A stretch of 64,000 nucleotides of DNA from Lysobacter sp. Root916. Lineage in GTDB: Bacteria; Pseudomonadota; Gammaproteobacteria; Xanthomonadales; Xanthomonadaceae. Shown here piece by piece: positions 15,886 through 22,929 of the stretch; within the stretch, counting starts at the first letter, position 1; the number at the start of each line of letters is the position of its first letter. The notes under the pieces are model-generated. The model worked only from the letters and a program-made list of their open reading frames with translations. It ran no database searches and was not told the origin of the DNA. A program made the translations under genes and the position numbers. The stretch is from the NCBI RefSeq assembly GCF_001429785.1, contig NZ_LMJF01000015.1, positions 196,550 through 260,549 of the forward strand, written 5' to 3'.

Positions 15886-17555
15886 AAGGCCAGCAGCAAC
15901 AGCAAGGTGGCGCCCGCGCCGGCGTAGCACACGCGGCAGGGCAGACGGATCTGTTGCGCCGGGCTGTATGGCGCGACGTAGCCGTCGTCGTCGATGGTCT
16001 GCACGCGCACGTACCAGCGGCCGCCGCCGGGGCGGTCGAGGCTGACCTGCGGCTGCTCGACTTCGCGATCCAGCAGCGGCTTTGCGAAGTCGGGTTTGCG
16101 CGCGACCTGGATATGGAAACGTTGGCCCGGCGCCGCGTCCTTCCAGCGCAGGGTCAGTTGGCCTTGCGCGGCTTCGGGCGGCTGCAGGCCCGGATCCACC
16201 GGCGCATCGCTGACGTCGAACGTCAGCGCGTCGCCGTAAGGACCGCTGCGGCCGTTGCCGTCGCGCGAAGCCAGGCGCCAGTAGTAGCGACCCGGCGGCA
16301 GCGGTTCGGACGGGCGATAGCGCTGGCCGTCCACACGCGTCTGCAGGCGCAGACGCTCGAATGCCGGATCGTCGGCCAGTTCCAGGGTGGTGCCGGCGGC
16401 GTCTTCGACGCGCGCCCATTCGAAGCGCGGACGCGGCGTGTGCGCGGTCTCGCCGTCGAGCGGGCGCAGGGTCAGCGGCGGCAAGGGGTGGTCGCTGACT
16501 TCGAAGCCGCGCTCGACGTCTTCGCCGCCCAGGCCGTTGGCGGCGACCGCGCGCAGCAGCACGCGATGACGGCCGGGCGGCAGGTCGGCGATGCGCAGGC
16601 GGGTGGCGGCGGTGAGCGCTTCGAACAGCAGCACGTCGGGCGCGTCGTCGCGCACCACTTCGATCCGGTACGCGACCGCGTCGGGCATCGCCGCCCAGCT
16701 CAGCGTCATCGGCAGCGAGGCCAGTTGGGTGGCGGCATCCTCCAGCGTCGGCGCGGGCAGCAGCCGGGTCGGCGCCGAGGTCGGCGCGCCGCTGGCGGCG
16801 ACGCTGCCGTAGCCGGGACGCACCAGCACGCCCGCGCCCTGGGCGCCGCCGACCTGGACCTTGCCTTCCAGCACTTCGGTGCTGCCCGGCTGCGCGTCGC
16901 CGCCCGCGTTCACGCGGAAACGGGTGCCGCGCACGCTCGATGTCGCCGACGGCGTTTCGATGATGTAGCGCGAAGCCGGACCGCGCGCGGGGATCACCCG
17001 GTTAGCGGCACGGCCGCGCTGCAGGCGCATGCGGGTGTCGACCATGCCGGTCTGGCCGTAGGCGCTGAGGCGGTCGAACACGATGCGGCTGTTGTCCATC
17101 AGCATCAGGCGCGAGCCGTCGGCGAATTCCAGGGTGGCGCTGGCGCCGGGCCCGGTTTCCAACCAACCGCCGATGCTCAGGCGCAAGCCCTGGCTGGCCG
17201 AGGTCACGCTGGCGCGCGAGGACACTTGCGCGCGCACCGCGCCGCGCAGCGCGACCAGACGCGCCTTGGCCGGTTCGATGCGCAACCAGGACACCGGGAA
17301 ACGCAGCAGGGTGCCGGGCGGCAGGCGATACGGATCGGCGACGCGATTGAGTTGCTGCAGACGGCGCCAGTCGACGTCGGTGCGCAGATGGCGTGCGCTG
17401 AGCTCCCACAGGTTGTCGCCCGGTCGCACTCGATAGGTCCACTCCTGGGCCGAGGCCGTGGCGGACAGTACGAGGGTGATCAGGAGGGCGACAAGAAATC
17501 GGCCCAGCGGACGCCATCGCCTGGCGTGGTGGGTCGGCACTGCAATGGCGAACAT
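15882..17555 (-). CDS. LysM- and FecR-domain envelope protein
   Basis: 557 residues. A signal peptide near 18-36 (RFLVALLITLVLSATASA) is followed by a LysM peptidoglycan-binding module at about 40-88 (YRVRPGDNLWELSARHL). A FecR domain lies at about 110-225 (GWLETGPGASATLEFADGS, SVRGTRFRV), then fibronectin-like segments to about 525 and a short C-terminal hydrophobic stretch. It lacks the FecR cytoplasmic anti-sigma part, so it is not a classical iron sensor regulator. LysM should hold it at the cell wall. It overlaps the CHASE2 cyclase gene by four bases and probably works with it as an envelope sensor. Confidence 0.85.
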   Translation of the reverse strand: MFAIAVPTHHARRWRPLGRFLVALLITLVLSATASAQEWTYRVRPGDNLWELSARHLRTDVDWRRLQQLNRVADPYRLPPGTLLRFPVSWLRIEPAKARLVALRGAVRAQVSSRASVTSASQGLRLSIGGWLETGPGASATLEFADGSRLMLMDNSRIVFDRLSAYGQTGMVDTRMRLQRGRAANRVIPARGPASRYIIETPSATSSVRGTRFRVNAGGDAQPGSTEVLEGKVQVGGAQGAGVLVRPGYGSVAASGAPTSAPTRLLPAPTLEDAATQLASLPMTLSWAAMPDAVAYRIEVVRDDAPDVLLFEALTAATRLRIADLPPGRHRVLLRAVAANGLGGEDVERGFEVSDHPLPPLTLRPLDGETAHTPRPRFEWARVEDAAGTTLELADDPAFERLRLQTRVDGQRYRPSEPLPPGRYYWRLASRDGNGRSGPYGDALTFDVSDAPVDPGLQPPEAAQGQLTLRWKDAAPGQRFHIQVARKPDFAKPLLDREVEQPQVSLDRPGGGRWYVRVQTIDDDGYVAPYSPAQQIRLPCRVCYAGAGATLLLLLAL

Positions 17556-17940
17556 CCGTCTTCCGTGGCTGGCGCTATGGGCTAGGGCAGGATATCGAGC
17601 CCAAAATGTGACGGGCCGCGCACTATTATGCGGCTTGACGGTGCCTTGTGGCGATTTTTTCGCCGCCTTGGGTGTGGGCGCGGTGGCGGCCCCTCAGGGC
17701 GACGACGGCGCGGCGCCGGCCCTGGCGCAGGCCGCTCAGGGCGGCAGGCGCGGGGTCTGCAAGGGGGGCTGCACCCGAGCGCTGAAGCTGAATGGACACG
17801 TCGGGCATGGCTTTGGGCCGCGGCTGCGGTCGGCAGGCCGGGCCTGGACGGGGACCGAGACGGGCGTTGCCCAAGCCCGCCAACCCAGGCAAAGAAAAAG
17901 CCGGGCAAGCCCGGCTTCTTCTGTCCGATCGCGGGCCCGA
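17556..17940. other. Intergenic region between DUF885 and FecR genes
   Basis: 385 bases between the DUF885 stop and the FecR start, both on the minus strand. It holds the DUF885 terminator (17899-17916) and should contain the promoter of the FecR-CHASE2 unit near 17580-17650, where the sequence is least GC-rich (CACTATTATGC). No gene is supported; the open frames here are short and lack ribosome sites. Confidence 0.4.
17899..17916 (-). terminator. Intrinsic terminator of the DUF885 gene
   Basis: Stem AGCCGGGC / GCCCGGCT with a 2-nt centre. On the minus strand it is followed by TTTTCTTT, 24 bases past the stop codon. Confidence 0.85.
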
Positions 17941-19746
17941 TCAGCCCTTCTTGCTGGCGATCCAACGGTCGATCTTCTGCTCCAGCACGTCCAGCGCCAC
18001 CGAGCCGTCCTTCAGCACTTCGGCGTGGAACTCGCGCACGTCGAACTTCGGGCCCAGTTCCTTTTCTGCCTTGCGGCGCAGTTCCTGGATCTTGAGCTCG
18101 CCGATCTTGTAGGCCAGCGCCTGGCCCGGCCAGGCGATGTAGCGCTCGGCCTCGGCGGTGGACTGGGTTTCGCTTTCGGCGGAGTTGTCGAGCATGTACT
18201 TGATCACCTGCTCGCGGGTCCAGCCCTTGCTGTGCAGGCCGGTGTCGGTGACCAGGCGGATCGCGCGCCACAGCTCGTTCTGCAGGTAGCCGAAGTAGTC
18301 GTAGGGATCGGTGTAGACGCCCAGGTCCTTGCCCAGCGATTCGGCGTACAGGCCCCAGCCCTCGATGAAGGCGGTTTCGCCGCCGAAGCGGCGGAAGGCC
18401 GGAATGCCCGTCAGCTCCTGCTGCAGCGCGAGCTGGAAGTGGTGGCCCGGGATCGCCTCGTGCAGGTACAGATCCTCGGCGTCCCAGGTCTTGCGCGTGG
18501 GCAGGTCGTAGGTGTTCACGTAGAACACGCCCGGACGGCTGCCGTCCTCGCTGGGGCTGCGGTATTCGCCGCCGGCCGCGGACTGGGCGCGGAAGGGTTC
18601 GACCGCGCGGATCTCGAACGGCGCCTTCGGCACCAGCGAGAACTGCTGCGGGATCTTCTGGTTGATCTTGGCTTCCAGCGCGCGGTAGTGCGCCAGCAGG
18701 GCGTCCTCGGTCTTGAAGCTGAAGCGCGGATCGGTCTGCATGAACTTGAAGAAGTCCTGCAGCGAGCCCTTGAAGCCGACCTGGGTCATCACCTTGCGGA
18801 TTTCGCCGTGGATGCGCGCGACCTCGTCCAGGCCGATCTGATGGATCTGCGCCGGGCTGAGGTTGGTGGTGGTGCGCTGACGCGCGTTGAACGCGTACCA
18901 GGCCTGGCCGTTGGGCAGTTTGTCGATGCCGACGCTGTCGCGCGTGGCCGGCAGGTATTCGTCGTTGATGAAGGTGCGCAGCTTCTTGTAGGCCGGCAGC
19001 AGGCGGCTGGCGATCATCTCGCGGTAGGCCGCGGTCAGGCGCTGCTTGTCGGCGTCGGAGAAGTCCTTGGGCAGGTTGGTGATCGGGCCCCAGAACAGCG
19101 TCTCTTCCGGCTTGTCCTTGATCAGCGCGTCCAGCTGCGGGATCACCTTGATCATCAGCGCCTTGGGCTGGACCACGCCGGCCTTCATGCCCTGGCGCAT
19201 GTTGTCGATCGCGGTGTCGAACAGCACCGGCAGCTTGTTGCCGCGCGCGAGCCAGTTGTCGTAGTCCTTGACCGTCTTGAACGGCTGCGGGCCGGTGCCC
19301 GAGCCCAGCTGCACGGCGAAGCTGGCCATGCTGCCCATCTGGTTGATCGGCATCATCCAGTCGGGGAACTGCTCGGAGTCCAGCGAGCTCTTGGCATCGC
19401 GCACGAAGGTCTCGTAGCTCAGCAGGTCCTGGCCCTGCAGGCCGGCCGGGCCGATGTCCTGCACGGTCTTGAGCCAGCGCACGGTGAAATCGTGCGATTC
19501 CTTGCGGTATTCGGCGGTGCCGAAATCGGGCAGCTGATCGTTGTAGCGGTTGTCGCCCTGGAAGGTGGCCTGGACGGGGTTGAGCTTCAGCATTTCTTCC
19601 CAGTACTGGCCGTACAGGGCGGTGAGCTTGGCGGCCTTGGCCTGGTCGGCGGCGGCGGCCTTGGGGGCTTCGGCTGCGTAGCCGGGCGCGATGGCCGCGG
19701 CGGCGACCGTCAAAGCGAGTGCGAGAGCGAGCGGGCGCAAGGTCAT
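17941..19746 (-). CDS. DUF885 family zinc peptidase-like protein
   Basis: 601 residues from ATG 19746; a longer frame start has no support. The signal peptide is MTLRPLALALALTVAAAAIAPGYA, so the protein is periplasmic or secreted. DUF885 is a family of predicted metallopeptidases. The zinc motif HEAIPGHHFQ (HExxxH type) is present in the C-terminal half, followed by GGETAFIEGWGLYAE, which supplies the third ligand region. Members are annotated as dipeptidyl or carboxypeptidase-like; the substrate is unknown. It lies 124 bases after the VUT transporter gene and ends in its own terminator. Confidence 0.85.
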   Translation of the reverse strand: MTLRPLALALALTVAAAAIAPGYAAEAPKAAAADQAKAAKLTALYGQYWEEMLKLNPVQATFQGDNRYNDQLPDFGTAEYRKESHDFTVRWLKTVQDIGPAGLQGQDLLSYETFVRDAKSSLDSEQFPDWMMPINQMGSMASFAVQLGSGTGPQPFKTVKDYDNWLARGNKLPVLFDTAIDNMRQGMKAGVVQPKALMIKVIPQLDALIKDKPEETLFWGPITNLPKDFSDADKQRLTAAYREMIASRLLPAYKKLRTFINDEYLPATRDSVGIDKLPNGQAWYAFNARQRTTTNLSPAQIHQIGLDEVARIHGEIRKVMTQVGFKGSLQDFFKFMQTDPRFSFKTEDALLAHYRALEAKINQKIPQQFSLVPKAPFEIRAVEPFRAQSAAGGEYRSPSEDGSRPGVFYVNTYDLPTRKTWDAEDLYLHEAIPGHHFQLALQQELTGIPAFRRFGGETAFIEGWGLYAESLGKDLGVYTDPYDYFGYLQNELWRAIRLVTDTGLHSKGWTREQVIKYMLDNSAESETQSTAEAERYIAWPGQALAYKIGELKIQELRRKAEKELGPKFDVREFHAEVLKDGSVALDVLEQKIDRWIASKKG

Positions 19747-19870
19747 TACGGGTTCCCAGGAGCGATGAGTCCCCCAGCATGGCCGAGCGGCCGCGCAGCC
19801 GCCCCGGTCGGAAGTCACGGATCGCGGCCGGCGCGGCCCCGGATGCGCGCAATCGCGGCGCGCGTCGCGT

Positions 19871-20662
19871 TCAGGCGGCGGCTTCGTCGCGCAATTGCTG
19901 CGCCCGCGCCGCGCCCAGGTAGCGCACGATGACCGCGCGCACCAGGTAGATCAGCGGAATCATCGCGATCGCCGCGAGCATCTTGTAGGCGTAGTTGACC
20001 GTACTGACCGCCAGGAACAGCGAGGTCGGCCACTTCTGCGGCCCCAGCACGAAGGCGATGTACAGCACCACGAAGCTGTCCACCAGCTGCGAGACCGCGG
20101 TGGAGCCGGTCGCGCGCAGCCAGATGTGCTTCTCGCCGGTGGCGTTGCGGATGCGGTGGAACACGGCCACGTCGATCAGCTGGCCGAGCATGAAGGCCAC
20201 CAGCGAGCCGGCGATGGTCCACAGGCCCTGGCCGAACACCGCCGCGAACGCGGCCTGGTAATCGGCCACGCCCTGCGACTGCGCCGCCTTCACCCACCAG
20301 CCGGCCGGCGCCAGCGAGATCGCGGCGAACGCGAACACGAAGCCGTACACGATCAGCAGCGCGGCCAGCCAGGAGATCGTGCGCACGCCGCGGCGGCCGA
20401 AGAACTCGTTGATGACGTCGGTCATCAGGAACACCACCGGCCACAACAGGGTGCCGGCGGTGAAGCTCAGCGAACCGCTCTGGCCGAACAGGTTCCACTG
20501 CAGCGGCGCGATCCCGAGCGTGTCCTCGAGCGCGAAGATCTTGACCCCGATGAACTCGGCCAGCACTGCGTTCACGCAGAAGAACGCCGACAGCACGATG
20601 AACAAGCGCAGCGCGCGGTCTTCCAGCGTCTTGGTCACGATCCCGGGCGCGGCTGCGCTCAT
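19871..20662 (-). CDS. VUT-family queuosine precursor transporter
   Basis: 263 residues with six to seven membrane helices. The family signature TDVINEFFGRRGVRTISW and early NAVLAEFIGVKIF match YhhQ-type transporters, which take up the queuosine precursors preQ0/preQ1 across the inner membrane. ATG 20662 overlaps the stop of the upstream dehydrogenase gene (ATGA), so the two are coupled. It is somewhat longer than E. coli YhhQ because of the loop ALEDTLGIAPLQW and a longer extramembrane segment after the fourth helix. Transport of preQ0 is family knowledge, not shown here. Confidence 0.85.
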   Translation of the reverse strand: MSAAAPGIVTKTLEDRALRLFIVLSAFFCVNAVLAEFIGVKIFALEDTLGIAPLQWNLFGQSGSLSFTAGTLLWPVVFLMTDVINEFFGRRGVRTISWLAALLIVYGFVFAFAAISLAPAGWWVKAAQSQGVADYQAAFAAVFGQGLWTIAGSLVAFMLGQLIDVAVFHRIRNATGEKHIWLRATGSTAVSQLVDSFVVLYIAFVLGPQKWPTSLFLAVSTVNYAYKMLAAIAMIPLIYLVRAVIVRYLGAARAQQLRDEAAA

Positions 20663-22038
20663 CGTTTCGGTCTCACGTAATAAATCACGCCGTACTTGTC
20701 GTCGGTGAACAGGAACGCGTCGCGGCCCATGCGCAGCACGCCGCAGGGGCGGCCGTTGACCTTGGCGCCGTCGAGGAAACCGGTGATCAGGTCGCCGCCG
20801 TTGCTGCCGTCGGCGTTGACCCGCACCAGCTTGTACCCATGGCCGATCTTGGCGTTGGTGGAGCCGTGCAGGGCGACCACGTACTGATTGGCGAGGCTGC
20901 CGTCGCCGGCCGGGAACCAGTCCACGCCGAGCGCGGAGGCATGCGCGGGGAACCAGCCGAACGCGCGCGGCACCTTGGCGCAGCCGGCGGCGCGCGGGAA
21001 CTTGGGATCGGCGTAGACCTTGCCGCGGCTGTGGTAGCAATGCGGCCAGCCGTAGTCGGCGCCGTCGGTCAGCTTGAAGAAGGTCTCGTCGGGCTTGTCC
21101 AGGCCGAGGTGATCGGAGCCCTGGTTGGTCGCGATCAGGCGGTCGTCGTGGGCGATCAGGCCGACCGCGTTGCGCAGGCCGCGCGCGTACACGCGCGCGC
21201 CGCTGCCGTCGGGGTTGTATTCCATCACCGTCGCGCGCACCGGCTCCTTCTCGATGCAGGCGTTGCAGCTGCTGCCGACCGAGACGTACATCTTGCCGTT
21301 GTTGGCGAACGCGACCGTGCGGGTGAGGTGCCAGCCGCCGTACTTGTAGCTCAGCCCGTAGTCGGGATACGTCGCCAGCGTCTCGGGCGCCGAGCTGGGC
21401 GCGAGATCGCCGGCGCGATAGCGGTAGCGCACCAGCTTGTCGGTCAGCGCCAGGTACAGCCACTGCTGGCCTTGCTTGTCGGTGTGGAAGGCCAGGTTGT
21501 TGGGGTTGCGCTGGTCGGTCAGGTAAGGAGTGATGCGGGCGAACTTGGCCTTCTTCTCGTCCCAGCCGTCCAGGATCAGCACGCGGCCCTTGCGGTTGTC
21601 GCTGAGGTCGCGCATGTCGGTGAGGAAGATGCGGCCATCGGGGCTGCGCGCGAAGAAGCGGATGCGCTTGTAGCCCTGCGCCACCGGCACGACTTCGAGA
21701 TTGGCCGGCAGGGTGAGCTTGAAGCTGCGGCCGTCGTCCAGCTTGATCGTCTGCGGCAGCAAGGCCACCGATTCGGTCGCGGCGGCCGGCAGGGCCAGCG
21801 CCGACAACAGCAGCGCCAACAAAACGCCCCCTTTGAGTGCGCCCCCTTGGAATGCGCCCCCTTGGAATGCGCCCCCTTTGAAAAAGGGGGCAGACGTCCG
21901 CGTAGCGGACGGCGGGGGATTTGCTTTTGCTTTTGCTCCCGCTCCGCGCGAAGCGAAAAGCAAATCCACCCATCCGCTCTTTTTCAGCGGGGAGAACGGC
22001 AAAAGGCGGGCGAGTGCGGTGCGTCCTTGCTGGCTCAT
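20659..22038 (-). CDS. PQQ-dependent sugar (sorbosone-type) dehydrogenase-like protein with repeat-split N-terminus
   Basis: 459 residues; from about residue 88 on it is a six-bladed beta-propeller of the soluble glucose/sorbosone dehydrogenase type (GYKRIRFFARSPDGRIFLTD, GLRNAVGLIAHDDRLIATNQGSD, DYGWPHCY). Such enzymes oxidise sugars in the periplasm with PQQ. The N-terminus is odd: MSQQGRTALARLL looks like the charged start of a signal peptide, but the hydrophobic core (LLALLLSALALPAAA) comes only after about 58 residues encoded by a repeat element, including GGAFQ repeats. ATG 22038 has a GAGG ribosome site and lies 7 bases after the DUF502 gene. A TTG within the GTTTTGTTG at about 21821-21829 could be an alternative start. 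Confidence 0.8.
   Translation of the reverse strand: MSQQGRTALARLLPFSPLKKSGWVDLLFASRGAGAKAKANPPPSATRTSAPFFKGGAFQGGAFQGGALKGGVLLALLLSALALPAAATESVALLPQTIKLDDGRSFKLTLPANLEVVPVAQGYKRIRFFARSPDGRIFLTDMRDLSDNRKGRVLILDGWDEKKAKFARITPYLTDQRNPNNLAFHTDKQGQQWLYLALTDKLVRYRYRAGDLAPSSAPETLATYPDYGLSYKYGGWHLTRTVAFANNGKMYVSVGSSCNACIEKEPVRATVMEYNPDGSGARVYARGLRNAVGLIAHDDRLIATNQGSDHLGLDKPDETFFKLTDGADYGWPHCYHSRGKVYADPKFPRAAGCAKVPRAFGWFPAHASALGVDWFPAGDGSLANQYVVALHGSTNAKIGHGYKLVRVNADGSNGGDLITGFLDGAKVNGRPCGVLRMGRDAFLFTDDKYGVIYYVRPKR
21825..21999 (-). repeat. Palindromic repeat inside a coding sequence (family A, copy 1)
   Basis: On the minus strand the segment contains (GCAAAA)n, then GCAAATCCCCC, an internal hairpin GTCCGC-TAC-GCGGAC, and the CCCCCTTTTTCAAAGGGGG hairpin shared with the other family-A copies. 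It is followed by a 15-bp direct repeat (GCATTCCAAGGGGGC type, units ending at 21839, 21854 and 21869), which translates as GGAFQ. The other copies in the window are intergenic; this one lies between residues 13 and 71 of the dehydrogenase frame and keeps it open. Confidence 0.75.
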
Positions 22039-22045
22039 GCAGGCC

Positions 22046-22717
22046 TCAATTGGAAGTGGGTGCGTCGGTGGCGACGGGAACGGAGAACGGAATCGTCTCC
22101 GGCGATACCGCGCCGCCGGAGATGATGAAGCTCATCGCCTGGTCGACGCTCCAATCGGTCGGGGTGATCTTTTCCACCGGCACGATCTCGAGATAGCCCG
22201 AGGTCGGGTTGGGCGTGGTCGGCACGTACACCGCCGCCAGCTCGCGGCCGGTGCCCTGTTCCTTGAGCACGCGGGTGACGAAGCCGATCGACTTCATCTC
22301 GGTATGCGGGAAGTCGATCAGCACCACGCGCTGGGTGCCGTCGGGCTTGGTCTGCAGGATGTCGAGCAACTGGCGCGCGCTGGAGTAGATCGTGCTGGCC
22401 AGCGGGATGCGCTTGATCAGCGCCTCGAAGCCGCGCAACAAGGTCTGGCCGAACACGCGCCGCGCCATCACGCCCGACAGCAGGATCACGCCCAAGGTCG
22501 CGGCCAGGGCCAGCGCGGTGGCGAACCAGCGCTCGGTAAGCCAGCCCAGCGCCTGCGGATTGGTCGCGGCCAGATTGGCCAGCAGCGGGTCGATCAGCGG
22601 CCGGCTGGTGTCGGACAACAGCACGAACACGAACTTGACCACCACCCAGGTCAGCCAGATCGGCAGCAGGGTGAGCAGACCGGTGAGGAACAGGCGTTGC
22701 AGGTTGGACATGCGCAT
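22046..22717 (-). CDS. DUF502 family membrane protein
   Basis: 223 residues from ATG 22717 (a second ATG at 22711 is possible). Two N-terminal membrane helices (LFLTGLLTLLPIWLTWVVVKF and a second near 65-90) are followed by a soluble beta-rich domain with LIDFPHTEMKSIGFVT and YVPTTPNPTSGYLEIVP, the DUF502 signature. The family is widespread in bacteria and plants (COV1-like) and of unknown molecular function, usually linked to envelope or trafficking roles. It ends 7 bases before the dehydrogenase gene and is probably its operon partner. The kinase gene lies about 210 bases upstream, beyond a palindromic repeat. Confidence 0.85.
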   Translation of the reverse strand: MRMSNLQRLFLTGLLTLLPIWLTWVVVKFVFVLLSDTSRPLIDPLLANLAATNPQALGWLTERWFATALALAATLGVILLSGVMARRVFGQTLLRGFEALIKRIPLASTIYSSARQLLDILQTKPDGTQRVVLIDFPHTEMKSIGFVTRVLKEQGTGRELAAVYVPTTPNPTSGYLEIVPVEKITPTDWSVDQAMSFIISGGAVSPETIPFSVPVATDAPTSN

Positions 22718-22872
22718 GGCGCCAGATTGTAGGCGAGCGCGGGCATGCGCGGCGGTGCCGCGATGGGGGCCTGGGTTTGCGGTGGGCGCGGGCCGCGCGC
22801 TTCGGACGAGCCGGTACCCGCCACAGGGGCCAGAGGCAACGAGAATCGGGCCGTCGTCGTTGGGGCGGCCGC

Positions 22873-22910
22873 GCGACGATGCGGTTCGCCTTTGGCTCAC
22901 CGCATCCTAC
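22873..22910. repeat. Short palindromic repeat (family B, copy 1)
   Basis: A 38-bp imperfect palindrome, GATGCGGTTCGCC at one end and GCTCACCGCATC at the other, between the kinase and DUF502 genes. Apart from four bases at its centre it equals the inverse of the left half of 53326-53410. This REP-like position just after a stop codon suggests a role in mRNA 3' ends. Confidence 0.8.
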
Positions 22911-22929
22911 AAGGGCTCCGCCGACGCGC

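Noticed and set aside
17626-17892. Open frame of 88 codons between the FecR and DUF885 genes
   Set aside because: It runs across the DUF885 terminator side and a promoter region, is Pro/Arg/Ala-rich without a recognisable fold, and has no ribosome site.
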